Below, piece after piece: positions 7,448 through 16,334 of a stretch of DNA of 64,000 nt. This DNA is from Gracilimonas sp040882225. GTDB taxonomy: Bacteria > Bacteroidota > Rhodothermia > Balneolales > Balneolaceae. The stretch is taken from contig JBBEBR010000005.1 of NCBI GenBank assembly GCA_040882225.1, positions 84,970 through 148,969 of the forward strand, read 5' to 3'. A program made the translations under genes and the position numbers. Positions within the stretch are counted from its first letter, which is position 1. Each line of letters begins with the position of its first letter. The notes under the pieces are model-generated. The model was not told the DNA's origin, made no database searches, and saw only the letters and a list, made by a program, of their open reading frames with translations.

Positions 7448-9152
7448 ATTCTGTAGACTTATTTATGTTTTTACCTGTCTGACCAACTTTATTATGTCTT
7501 TGAGGATAGTCTTCCCTAATCAATTTAGGGAATATCACAGTAAAAGTTGTTCCCTTTCCAAGTACACTCTTCACAATTATTTCTCCGCCATTCAGGTCAA
7601 CCAGGTTCTTCACAATACTCAGTCCAAGTCCATGGCCTTTTGTTTTGGCTTTAAGTGAATCTTCAACCCTGAAAAACTTATTAAATATGCTCCTTAAATC
7701 TTTTTTGGGGATGCCAATTCCCTGATCCTGAACACTCAGGTATATATCGTTTTTATCTGAGTTTAATGAGTAATGAATCAGCTTTACTCCGTTACTATAT
7801 TTTATGGCATTGTCGGTGAGATTATTTAAAATCGTTTCAAAACTATCCTCATCAATCATAACTAAAGAGCTTTTATCGCGGGAATCTAATTTTACGGTGA
7901 AGCCTTTGCTCTCGAGGTATTCCTGATTCTCTGTCAGAAACTTTTTAAGCAGGTCGTGCATCCGGTGTGGCGCAGCTTTAATCATCACCTCGCCAGAATC
8001 AACCCGCGCTACATCCAGCAGCTTCTCTATCATTCTCCTCAGCCTAATGGATTCATCATAAATATGCTTTCCATACTGTTTCAGGCGATCGTTTTCGGTT
8101 ACTCTTCCGTCCGAAATATTTTCACCTGCCGCCTGCATAACAGCCAGTGGAGTCTTTAGTTCATGCGTTACATTTGCGAGAAAATTTGCTTGCAGTTGCG
8201 CAAGGTTTCGTTCGCGCTGTGCGGTTACAAACATGAAGATTAATGCGCCAACTAAAAATAAAACAGCAACCCCAAGCACTACAAGATTTTTCACAAGTGT
8301 AGCATTATAAACGTTTGCAATTGGGCTTTGAAGGAAGGCAAGACTGATAGTCCAGTTATTGAAATAACTTGGAAAGCGGTGAACATAATCCACCAAAGAA
8401 CGATCATACTCAACGCTGGGATCATTCGTGGCAAGTGTCTCGTTGCTAATCCAGTTGTAAAGCCACACCACTACGCCGCTTTCCTCACTGGGACTAAAAA
8501 AGTCTTCAATTAAGGGATCTATAAGCTCGTTAACAACTACTTCATCATCTATTAAAAAAGTGAGGTAGCCAATTATTTTACTTTCTGTAAGGTTGATGAG
8601 GCCCACATTTAAACTCCGGTGCGAATCAAATTCAATGTTGTTATTCCACCGATAATTGAGATCGTTTAGTTGAATTTTGGTTTTCGTTCTCACAATCCCT
8701 ACACCATCACACACGGTTTCCGGATAAGAATCCGTACGCTTCATGAGATTGGTTTCATAATCGTAGATATAAATCATGGTTTCGCTATCACAGGGATCTA
8801 CATCTTCGGGAGTGTAATAAATTTCGTTATATAATTTGCTTTGGGATACTCTAAGCAGTACTTCTTTGATTTTGGGAGGGAACTGCCCCGTCTCTCTTAT
8901 TGAAGCCTCTATGGGTTCGAGTTCAATTTTATGGAATCCTGAAAAAGGGCTGTTAAGTTCGTTACGAATCAAGTGATGGATTTCATCAACCTGATCAATA
9001 CGGCGCTCTCCTTCTCCTTCTATCATTTGATCACGGAGATTGTACAAAGAAAACACGTTCATACCTGTCAAGGCTATAATTGCGCCTAAACCAATCATAA
9101 GCAAAACCCAACGCAGCGCCTTATTCCGAAGTATTTTCATCTGATTTTTCAT
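7437..9152 (-). CDS. Membrane sensor histidine kinase (partner of the OmpR-type regulator)
   Basis: The 571-residue kinase has a first TM helix (about 13-33), a periplasmic sensor region of about 250 residues, and a second TM helix (about 287-309). It then has, without a clear HAMP domain, the HisKA domain with phospho-acceptor H330 in 'ANVTHELKTPL' and a HATPase_c domain ('DNAIKYS', 'DQGIGIP', 'GHGLGLSIVKNL'). The periplasmic part matches no sensor fold I recognise. Two cysteines (C121, C148) there could form a disulfide. It is first in a two-gene operon with the response regulator. Confidence 0.92.
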   Translation of the reverse strand: MKNQMKILRNKALRWVLLMIGLGAIIALTGMNVFSLYNLRDQMIEGEGERRIDQVDEIHHLIRNELNSPFSGFHKIELEPIEASIRETGQFPPKIKEVLLRVSQSKLYNEIYYTPEDVDPCDSETMIYIYDYETNLMKRTDSYPETVCDGVGIVRTKTKIQLNDLNYRWNNNIEFDSHRSLNVGLINLTESKIIGYLTFLIDDEVVVNELIDPLIEDFFSPSEESGVVVWLYNWISNETLATNDPSVEYDRSLVDYVHRFPSYFNNWTISLAFLQSPIANVYNATLVKNLVVLGVAVLFLVGALIFMFVTAQRERNLAQLQANFLANVTHELKTPLAVMQAAGENISDGRVTENDRLKQYGKHIYDESIRLRRMIEKLLDVARVDSGEVMIKAAPHRMHDLLKKFLTENQEYLESKGFTVKLDSRDKSSLVMIDEDSFETILNNLTDNAIKYSNGVKLIHYSLNSDKNDIYLSVQDQGIGIPKKDLRSIFNKFFRVEDSLKAKTKGHGLGLSIVKNLVDLNGGEIIVKSVLGKGTTFTVIFPKLIREDYPQRHNKVGQTGKNINKSTEYAG

Positions 9153-9237
9153 CTACATATTCAATGTATTAAAATACAATTAATAGTGTTTTTCAGTTTT
9201 CAAAATTGGTAAAAAACAGAAAATAAAAAGAAACGAC

Positions 9238-11229
9238 TTAGCGCTTCCAGGAATTGTTCAGCCGGTTCATATCAGGGTAGAATTGCTTGACGTCTATTTC
9301 AACACTTATTACAGGGCTTGGGGTTTTTATGGTGATGGAAGTATCCGTTAATCCTTTCAGCCAGTCATCCACATCAATTCGTTCCTGAATTTCGGTGCCA
9401 TCTTCAAGGGTTATGGTAAGGTCTACAGGCATTATAGCTTTTCCATGGTCACTGATTACAATAGTGGCTTCATTTTCATCCTGTGTAACTTCAAAAACCG
9501 CCTGATCAAGCACCCATGTCTCAAAATACCAGGATCTCCAAAACCAATTTAAATCTTTGCCCGAAACATCTTCAAAAGTATTGAACATATCGTAAGGTGT
9601 CGGATGTTTGTATGCCCAACGATCCATAAATGTTTGCCATGCCTCTTCAAAAACATCCTCTCCTAAAACTCCCTGCAAAGCAAATAACACCGTGCCCGGC
9701 TTCGGATAAGACGCCACTCCATATGCGGGGCCGGGATAATGATAATCCGACCATCTCATTATTTCACCCTCGAAAGGAGTGCCTGCTACTCCAAGATAGC
9801 TGTTGAATTCTCCTAAACGATCGAAAGAATCAGGGAAAATATCCCAGCGGGCATTTGCCTCATGAAAAGTTGTTGAGCCTTCATCCATCCAGGCATGGCG
9901 GCGCTCGTTGCTACTCACGATCATTGGAATCCACATGTGCGCGATTTCGTGAGCGACCACATCATAGAGCGCTTCTGTAGGACGATTATTATACCCACCA
10001 ATTACAGTCATCATTGGAAATTCCATCCCTCCCCCAATAATACCTGCTCCTTCCACTGAGGTCATATGCGGCCACGGATAGGAAATGCCTGTGTACTCCG
10101 ACAAAAATGAAATGGAATGCGCGGTATACTCAGCGGCATCTTCCCAAAGCGGTGCGGATTGTCTCCAAAAAGCATTGATTTGAGTGAAGTCTGTTTCCCC
10201 ATCTCCATCAACATCGCCAACCGGGGTGCGAAGGGCATCCCATTGCGATTCTAAAGTAGCGCTGAAAGCTGCATCACGTACATTTTCTGCCGTAAAGCGC
10301 CAGGTCAGGGTTCCGTCTTCAGATGATGTAGTGGTATTGCCGAAATCATCCCGCGAGACAATAGTTATAACTTCATCAGACTGTGCGGCATTTTGATACC
10401 TTTCATAAACCTGGGGAGTAAGAACTTCTTCGGGATTTAAAAAATCGCCTGTGCTCATTACCAGCCAGTTTTCTGGTGCGGTGATGTTTATCTGGTAGTT
10501 CCCAAAGTCGTGATAGAATTCAGCATTTCCGGTGAAAGTATCTGCAAACCAGCCTTGTAAATCATCGTAGGTGGAAATATGTGGAAACCAATATGCGATG
10601 AAAAATAAATTTTCCTGGCTATATCCCATTCTGCCGCTCGCGCCGGCTTGCGGAACTTTAAAATTCCAGTTTATCTCCACTTCTTTTGCTTGATTTGGCA
10701 AGAGCGGGGAATTGAGAACTACAATCAAATTAGTGCCTTGAATTACAAATCCAGGTTCAAAACGATTTACCTCTGAAAGCCCCACTCCTTCAGAAGCAAC
10801 ACGGCTAATATTCATGCCTCCGGTAATCTCAGCAGCATCCATTCGCGGCATGCCTTCTTTATGAAGATTCTGAGCTAATTCAAATACCAGCACATTTAGC
10901 GTATCGGGTGAATTATTTGTGTAAGTGATTTGCGCCCGTCCATGAAGCATGGTATCTGCGGGGGAAATTTCTGCGTCAATTATATATTCCGCATAATTGG
11001 TAAAATATTCAGGGCCGGGTTTCCCATCAAAAGAACGCGTTCCATTTTGCACTGCTTGCTGGAAGTCCAGGGGTTCTTCAACGAGATACGGAATCGGGCG
11101 TTCAGGTTGGATATAGGAACCAGCTTCTGTAGCAGCAGGATCAGTTGTAGTTTGAGTGGCTCTACAGGCGGTTAAAAAAGCGATTGAACTGAGTAGAATA
11201 ATTTGTTTGAGAGACATCATATTGACCAT
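9238..11229 (-). CDS. M1-family (aminopeptidase N-like) metallopeptidase lipoprotein
   Basis: A lipoprotein signal ends at the lipobox L-T-A-C22. An N-terminal beta-rich domain leads to a GAMEN-like exopeptidase motif, 'GGMEFP' (about 400-405). The zinc site is H427-E-I-A-H431 with the third ligand E450 in 'WMDEG', the M1 spacing. The protein is anchored outside the inner membrane and probably trims peptides for nutrition. At 663 residues it lacks the large C-terminal helical domain of E. coli PepN, like other Bacteroidota-type M1 enzymes. The start could be M1, M4 or M5; all give a usable signal peptide. A lone receiver gene lies just upstream on the same strand. Confidence 0.9.
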   Translation of the reverse strand: MVNMMSLKQIILLSSIAFLTACRATQTTTDPAATEAGSYIQPERPIPYLVEEPLDFQQAVQNGTRSFDGKPGPEYFTNYAEYIIDAEISPADTMLHGRAQITYTNNSPDTLNVLVFELAQNLHKEGMPRMDAAEITGGMNISRVASEGVGLSEVNRFEPGFVIQGTNLIVVLNSPLLPNQAKEVEINWNFKVPQAGASGRMGYSQENLFFIAYWFPHISTYDDLQGWFADTFTGNAEFYHDFGNYQINITAPENWLVMSTGDFLNPEEVLTPQVYERYQNAAQSDEVITIVSRDDFGNTTTSSEDGTLTWRFTAENVRDAAFSATLESQWDALRTPVGDVDGDGETDFTQINAFWRQSAPLWEDAAEYTAHSISFLSEYTGISYPWPHMTSVEGAGIIGGGMEFPMMTVIGGYNNRPTEALYDVVAHEIAHMWIPMIVSSNERRHAWMDEGSTTFHEANARWDIFPDSFDRLGEFNSYLGVAGTPFEGEIMRWSDYHYPGPAYGVASYPKPGTVLFALQGVLGEDVFEEAWQTFMDRWAYKHPTPYDMFNTFEDVSGKDLNWFWRSWYFETWVLDQAVFEVTQDENEATIVISDHGKAIMPVDLTITLEDGTEIQERIDVDDWLKGLTDTSITIKTPSPVISVEIDVKQFYPDMNRLNNSWKR

Positions 11230-11256
11230 TCAGTGGGTTTATTTGCAAAACAGGGT

Positions 11257-11640
11257 TTATTTTTGAGCCTTGAAATTTTTTTCGATTGACTCTTTCAAAT
11301 CGTTGAATTCGATTGGTTTTACTAAATAATCAATATACCCGGTTTCCTTAGCTCTCTGTACATGGTATGGATCGGAATTTCCGGTAATATAAATAACAGG
11401 AACATCCGAGAATTTCCGGATTTCCATCATGGCATCGATACCATCAATTTCACCTTCTAAAGAAATATCCATCAAGATGAGATCTGGCTGAATTTTTTTT
11501 GCTACTTGTATAGCGGTTTTCCCGTATACCAGCTCCCCTTCTGCATCATATCCAAGTTTTTCTAAGTAGCTTTCGTACAGAAGATTCAGTATCAGATCAT
11601 CTTCTACGATCATCACTGTCTTTTTCTGTTGATTATCCAT
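11257..11640 (-). CDS. Stand-alone CheY-like response regulator
   Basis: A single receiver domain of 127 residues with no output domain. Acidic residues D14/D15, phospho-acceptor D58 in 'LILMDISLEG', T86 and K108 are all in place, so it should be phosphorylatable. 'DISLEGEIDGIDAM' is typical of receivers that work with soluble PAS-containing kinases. No kinase is adjacent; the nearest kinase genes (7437, 19466) are separate units. It lies 27 bp upstream of the M1 peptidase gene and may be cotranscribed with it. Confidence 0.9.
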   Translation of the reverse strand: MDNQQKKTVMIVEDDLILNLLYESYLEKLGYDAEGELVYGKTAIQVAKKIQPDLILMDISLEGEIDGIDAMMEIRKFSDVPVIYITGNSDPYHVQRAKETGYIDYLVKPIEFNDLKESIEKNFKAQK

Positions 11641-11754
11641 TACGTGTAGTTAATTAATATTTTTCGCACCATATAGAACCAAGTAATAATAACATGAATT
11701 GATGTGAAACGAAATTTTTAAAAGCATAAAAGAAGAACAAAAATCGAATGCTTT

Positions 11755-11793
11755 AAAAAAAAAGCCTCGCTGCCAAAAGAGGCAACGAGGCTT
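11755..11793 (-). terminator. Strong terminator of the large T9SS-cargo gene
   Basis: A 13-bp stem (11762-11774 with 11781-11793, one wobble pair) and a 6-nt loop are followed on the minus strand by about nine T residues. It lies about 20 bp after the stop of the large secreted-protein gene. Confidence 0.9.
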
Positions 11794-11811
11794 GTAAAAA
11801 ACCGATTCAGC

Positions 11812-14800
11812 TTACTTAATAAGCGTCATTTTTTTGGTTTGAACAAAGCTGCCTGCGATAATGCGATAAACATATATCCCACTTGCAAGGTCTCCAGCGT
11901 CGAACTGTACAGTATGTTCTCCGGCACTCATTCGGTCGTTAACGAGTGTGCGAACAAGCTGCCCGTTAATGTTATACACCTCCAGTTTTACATCATGCGC
12001 CTGTGGCAGGTTAAACACAATGTTAGAGGTTGGGTTGAACGGGTTCGGGTAATTTTGAGAAAGAGAGAATGAAGATGGAGTATCAGTTATAGCTTCATTC
12101 GGTACAGGAGTATCTCCTTCAAAAGCACCTTTGTAAGGATGCTCCGCACTTCGCTCAGTACCGTCAATATCGGTAGTGACGGCTGCCAAAGGTATGCCGC
12201 CGAGGCGGTCATCACCGATAGAAGAACCATCAAGGCGTAGGTTTGTTTCAGAAACAAATTCAACACTGGCAGTAGTGGAAAATTCATCCTGTTCGGTAGC
12301 AGTCTGCCAGTCTTCGAGAGAAGCAGTGGCACTGCCATCATCACCAGATCCAAAGAATCCGACGCTTGCAGAAGAGCCTAATACACTATAGTTGTTATAG
12401 TCGGCACTTAAACCTGTTCCCGCCATTGGCCAATGGAATGCATAAGCGTTATCAGCATCATGGGCTACAGTAAAGATGTTATTCTGGAAATCCCAGGTTT
12501 GTGTTGTTTCAACTTCTTCTGAGCCAAAGGCTGCATGAACCCCGGTTTCACTGCTGCTGCCAACCAGGATGGTATTATGGTACACATTATTGTGCGCGGT
12601 ACCACCATAGAAAGTCAACTTCATGCCAAATACCTCGTTTCCGGTGGCTTCTCCAACATTTTTAAATTCAGGAGCTGACACCATATTATTAACAACATTA
12701 ACGGTACCATCATTACCATTTAACGAAATACCGACGGAATAAGATGGATCTGTAGTACGATTCACTTGCAGCCCTGTGATGTTATTACCTATGATATTTG
12801 TAGTACCACTACTACCGGCAAAATAGATACCACCATACCATAACTGATTTTCGCGAGGGTTTACTATAGTAATATTATTACCGATAACACTACTATTGGA
12901 ATCTAGATAGCTTGTTACACCACGGTGAGCAGTATAAATATCGTTACCGATAATTAAACTTTCATCAAGTTTATTGTCACCAAAACCCCATAGACCAACA
13001 CCAGTTCTAAAGGTACCGTCTTCTGTACCAATTTGGTTATTTTCTATGAGCCAGCCTGTTGAGCTATGAGAACCCGATTCATTTGGTGTAATACCATTTA
13101 CATAACCAGTTCCAGTAAAAGTAAATATGGTATTTTTAATAGTAGTATTTACCGTTTCTTTAATCCATACCATGTTGACTATAGCAACGTCGGAACTGGT
13201 GATAGTTAAATCACGAGTGTCTCCATCTGCTGTATTAGAGCCATCAATAGTAACGTAATCAGCACTAATGATTGCGATACCATCTCCACCGTTAGAAACA
13301 ACATCTAAGGTTGCAGTTACACCCGCAGCTGGTTTAATGGTTAAGGGAGTGTCTTCTGTTAGATCATCACGGTTAATACCAATACCAGAAGTTTCAGTCA
13401 AATCAGCAGCAATATAGAGTGTAGTTGCTGCGCTTAGGCCTGCTTCATTGATTGCACTAATGGCGTCTGCTAAAGAAGCAAAACCCTGAGTATTTTCACC
13501 TTGTGGAATGTAATATTCGCCGGCAAGAGGGTCTGGAATGGTTACCTGAGCCTCTGGATTACCAACAACTTCTGAATAGTCAGAACCAACTTGAATTCCC
13601 CCTATAGTTAAAGAGGGTGCGTTAGATGCTGATCCCTGACGAAGAGCAATAGTTCCAACATCAGTTATATCTCCGCCATCACTATGGGTAAGAGCTGGTG
13701 CGTCTGGTAAATCTGTTCCGGCGGGATTGATATATAGATTGGTTATATCATCACCATCTTCAACAAAGGTGTATTCCAGAACCAATAAAACAGTTTCGCC
13801 TAATTGGTAAACATGGTCAGTGTAGATAGTTCCTCCTGAAGCTTTTGACAAACCAAAAGCAAGATTATCAGTATCATCTGCTTTCACAAATACACGTCCA
13901 CGAAAATCAAATCCCATTTCTTCCGGGGCAATGTGGAAAAAGTAGTCTCCACTTGTTGTTGCAGAACTAACATTTACAAGTGCTGAAGCATAAACACTAC
14001 CTGAAGAATAGGTTCCCGTTGCCCGGTTTACATCTTCTCCACCACCTGAAACACTTGCAGATTTGCCTAAAGCACTGGCAGCATAACCAGCATAAGAAAG
14101 GGTATCATCTACAACCGCTATGGAGTTGCTTCCTTCGCCACTATGAGCTGCCCAACCATTATCAGTAAGAAGTGATCCAGTCGAATAATCAAATTGCTCA
14201 GTAAATAATCCGGCTTCTGGCTCGGCATTGGTAAAAGCAGCAAGGCCGTTGCCTCCATCTAATACGTAAACGTCATAAGAACCGTCATTATTTAACTTTA
14301 CTTGTGCATCTCCACTAATTGAGTTGCCGTTATCTGCCGTTCCCATCAATGCTGTACTTGCATTAATGCTTGGTGCAGTTGCATCTGAAACATCATAAAT
14401 ATAAGCACGTCCATTTCTGTCTCCGGAAGCAGATCCATCATCTCTGAATGAATATACAGATAGATAATCGGTGCCATCCATATTGAATGCAGCCAAACCA
14501 CTTCTTGAAGTAGATGTAAATTCACTGCCAGTAACATATGCTCCTGCACTAGTATAACGAACAGGTGCAGAACTGTTACTGCCAACATAAAAGTCCGAAG
14601 TTCTTCCAGGTGCAAGAGGAGTAGCATCAGCACCAGATCCAATTGCAACATTATCACCCGTAAGGGTGATTGTTTCTACATCCCAATTTGCACCTTGATC
14701 TTCTGTAGTGGCTACATAAATAACACCCGTGGTAGTTCCTGAAGCAGGAATCCATACTTCTGCAGTATTATCTTCAACAGACCCAACTACAGTGAATTTA

Positions 14801-15288
14801 TCACCTAATCTATGAGCCTCAACAGTTGTCAGGGAAAATGTACTAATAGGGGCACCACCTTCGCTATCCCATAAATAAAATTTAAATGGGTGGGCTGCAC
14901 TAGCATTAAGGGTCATATTGCCAAGGAATAATTTTCCATCTGATGATGATTCTAAGCCGTTAATTTCATAAAAACCCAATTCAACTCCAGACAAGTCAAA
15001 TTCAGCATCTAATACTACATCGGCTCCAGTATTAGCATCTAAAACTTGAATTTTCATATTAGTTCTATCTGCAACATATAGTCTTGCATTGTCATCAAAA
15101 TCTGCATAGGCCATGCCGCGTACAGTTGCAGTGGTAAACCAATCAGGCGCTGATGATTCAGCATTTGCGTCATTTGTTCGCTCCCATACTTGTTCTAATT
15201 CTTGAGCCTGGGAAGTGCTTGTAAACGCTAATATCAGAAAAGCGCTTACAAAGAAGCTCAGTATTGTTCTTTGTAAAAATTGAGTCAT
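11812..15288 (-). CDS. Large secreted protein with beta-helix and T9SS type A sorting domain
   Basis: I choose the start at 15288 because 'MTQFLQRTILSFFVSAFL...SQAQ' is a clean signal peptide; an upstream in-frame extension adds 44 residues that look unlike protein. The mature part begins with a beta-propeller-like stretch ('LYVADRTNMKIQVLDANTG', about residues 30-350), similar to DUF4623 proteins as far as I recall. A lectin-like segment follows, then a right-handed beta-helix region rich in 'IIGNNI' and 'NNMVSA' repeats (about 620-950). The end is a T9SS type A domain with 'NYPNPFNPTSNI' and terminal 'TKKMTLIK'. It should be exported and surface-attached or released; a ligand is not evident. 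No T9SS machinery gene is in the window. Confidence 0.88.
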   Translation of the reverse strand: MTQFLQRTILSFFVSAFLILAFTSTSQAQELEQVWERTNDANAESSAPDWFTTATVRGMAYADFDDNARLYVADRTNMKIQVLDANTGADVVLDAEFDLSGVELGFYEINGLESSSDGKLFLGNMTLNASAAHPFKFYLWDSEGGAPISTFSLTTVEAHRLGDKFTVVGSVEDNTAEVWIPASGTTTGVIYVATTEDQGANWDVETITLTGDNVAIGSGADATPLAPGRTSDFYVGSNSSAPVRYTSAGAYVTGSEFTSTSRSGLAAFNMDGTDYLSVYSFRDDGSASGDRNGRAYIYDVSDATAPSINASTALMGTADNGNSISGDAQVKLNNDGSYDVYVLDGGNGLAAFTNAEPEAGLFTEQFDYSTGSLLTDNGWAAHSGEGSNSIAVVDDTLSYAGYAASALGKSASVSGGGEDVNRATGTYSSGSVYASALVNVSSATTSGDYFFHIAPEEMGFDFRGRVFVKADDTDNLAFGLSKASGGTIYTDHVYQLGETVLLVLEYTFVEDGDDITNLYINPAGTDLPDAPALTHSDGGDITDVGTIALRQGSASNAPSLTIGGIQVGSDYSEVVGNPEAQVTIPDPLAGEYYIPQGENTQGFASLADAISAINEAGLSAATTLYIAADLTETSGIGINRDDLTEDTPLTIKPAAGVTATLDVVSNGGDGIAIISADYVTIDGSNTADGDTRDLTITSSDVAIVNMVWIKETVNTTIKNTIFTFTGTGYVNGITPNESGSHSSTGWLIENNQIGTEDGTFRTGVGLWGFGDNKLDESLIIGNDIYTAHRGVTSYLDSNSSVIGNNITIVNPRENQLWYGGIYFAGSSGTTNIIGNNITGLQVNRTTDPSYSVGISLNGNDGTVNVVNNMVSAPEFKNVGEATGNEVFGMKLTFYGGTAHNNVYHNTILVGSSSETGVHAAFGSEEVETTQTWDFQNNIFTVAHDADNAYAFHWPMAGTGLSADYNNYSVLGSSASVGFFGSGDDGSATASLEDWQTATEQDEFSTTASVEFVSETNLRLDGSSIGDDRLGGIPLAAVTTDIDGTERSAEHPYKGAFEGDTPVPNEAITDTPSSFSLSQNYPNPFNPTSNIVFNLPQAHDVKLEVYNINGQLVRTLVNDRMSAGEHTVQFDAGDLASGIYVYRIIAGSFVQTKKMTLIK

Positions 15289-15648
15289 ATTAAACCCTGT
15301 TTTTTTTAGTTTGTGTTGAATGCGATTTAAGAGTGAACAGACGCCAGATATTCGAGATAAGAAACTGAACCCTACTACCCTAAAACCTTTTGTTTTCCCC
15401 ATTGCCTTCGAACTTGGCAATGTTGAACCCTGAACATAACATTTTTTGGTTAAGAATTAGAAAAAAATCTGCTTTAGTTAAAAATCCACAAAATTTATTC
15501 GTGCCATTCTAAAAACTTCTTAGATGAATCCTCTTTTTAAGCACAAATCACCGATTGTCTATTACTAAAAAATATTTCATTTTAATCCCCATTAGAAACT
15601 TCCTTTGCAATAGTGAATCTGCTTAATTTTTATTCAACCGATTAATCA
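15289..15648. other. Divergent intergenic region with a leader hairpin
   Basis: This 360-bp gap holds the promoters of two divergent genes. On the minus-strand side, a perfect stem CATTGCC (15400-15406) / GGCAATG (15416-15422) falls in the probable 5' leader of the large secreted-protein gene, about 110 nt before its start. I recognise no riboswitch class and no gene here. Confidence 0.4.
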
Positions 15649-16302
15649 ATGAAAACGCACCTTCTACGATTCTTTATACTATCCTTAGTGGTAATCTCCT
15701 TTTCTTCCGCTTGCTCACAGCCTGAAAAACCAACAGAGAATTCAGCAACTGAATGGGTAGACCTTTGGGATGGTGAAACATTCAACAACTGGCGTGCCAG
15801 CGAGCATCCGGATTCTTTTACCATCGAAGACGGGAAAATTGTTGTTGATGGCCCTCGTGCTCATCTTTTTTATGAAGGTTCTTTAGCCAATGCAGATTTC
15901 AAAAACTTTGAGTTTAAAGCAGATGTATTCACTTATCCTCAGGCAAATTCCGGAATATTTTTTCATACACAATTTCAGGAAGAGGGCTGGCCAGCGCACG
16001 GTTATGAAGCTCAGGTAAACGCAACGCATTCGGATCCCCGTAAAACCGGCAGTATCTATGGAGTCGAAAATGTGATGGATGATGCTCCTCACACTGATGA
16101 AGAATGGTTCACCTATCACCTCATCGTGAACGGCCGAGACATCACCCTAAAGATTAATAATGAAGTGGTAACCGAGTTCACCGAACCTGATGATCGGGAA
16201 GGCACCATAAAATTGAGCAGCGGCACCATCGCACTACAGGCTCACGATCCCGATAGCCGCATTTATTATCGAAATATAAAAGCACGAGTATTAGCTGATT
16301 AA
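15649..16302 (+). CDS. DUF1080 (3-keto-disaccharide hydrolase-like) lipoprotein
   Basis: A lipoprotein signal ends at S-S-A-C22. The rest is one concanavalin-like jelly roll of the DUF1080 family: 'LWDGETFNNWR' near residue 41, 'SFTIEDGKIVVDG', 'FKNFEFKADVF', 'NSGIFFHT', 'GYEAQV', and the closing 'GTIALQAHDPDS..YYRNIKARVL'. DUF1080 members are annotated as 3-keto-disaccharide hydrolases, and some have been linked to cleavage of 3-keto-glycosides. The GMC oxidoreductase 32 bp downstream and the small subunit after it would supply the 3-keto substrate, so a shared pathway is likely (inference). It is probably periplasmic or on the outer membrane. Confidence 0.85.
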   Translation: MKTHLLRFFILSLVVISFSSACSQPEKPTENSATEWVDLWDGETFNNWRASEHPDSFTIEDGKIVVDGPRAHLFYEGSLANADFKNFEFKADVFTYPQANSGIFFHTQFQEEGWPAHGYEAQVNATHSDPRKTGSIYGVENVMDDAPHTDEEWFTYHLIVNGRDITLKINNEVVTEFTEPDDREGTIKLSSGTIALQAHDPDSRIYYRNIKARVLAD

Positions 16303-16334
16303 TTAATTCAACCATAATTAAAAAAATCCCGCTT

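Noticed and set aside
15289..15420. 44-residue N-terminal extension of the large T9SS cargo
   Set aside because: A clean signal peptide starts at 15288; the extension is basic, unlike an exported N-terminus, and coincides with a leader hairpin.
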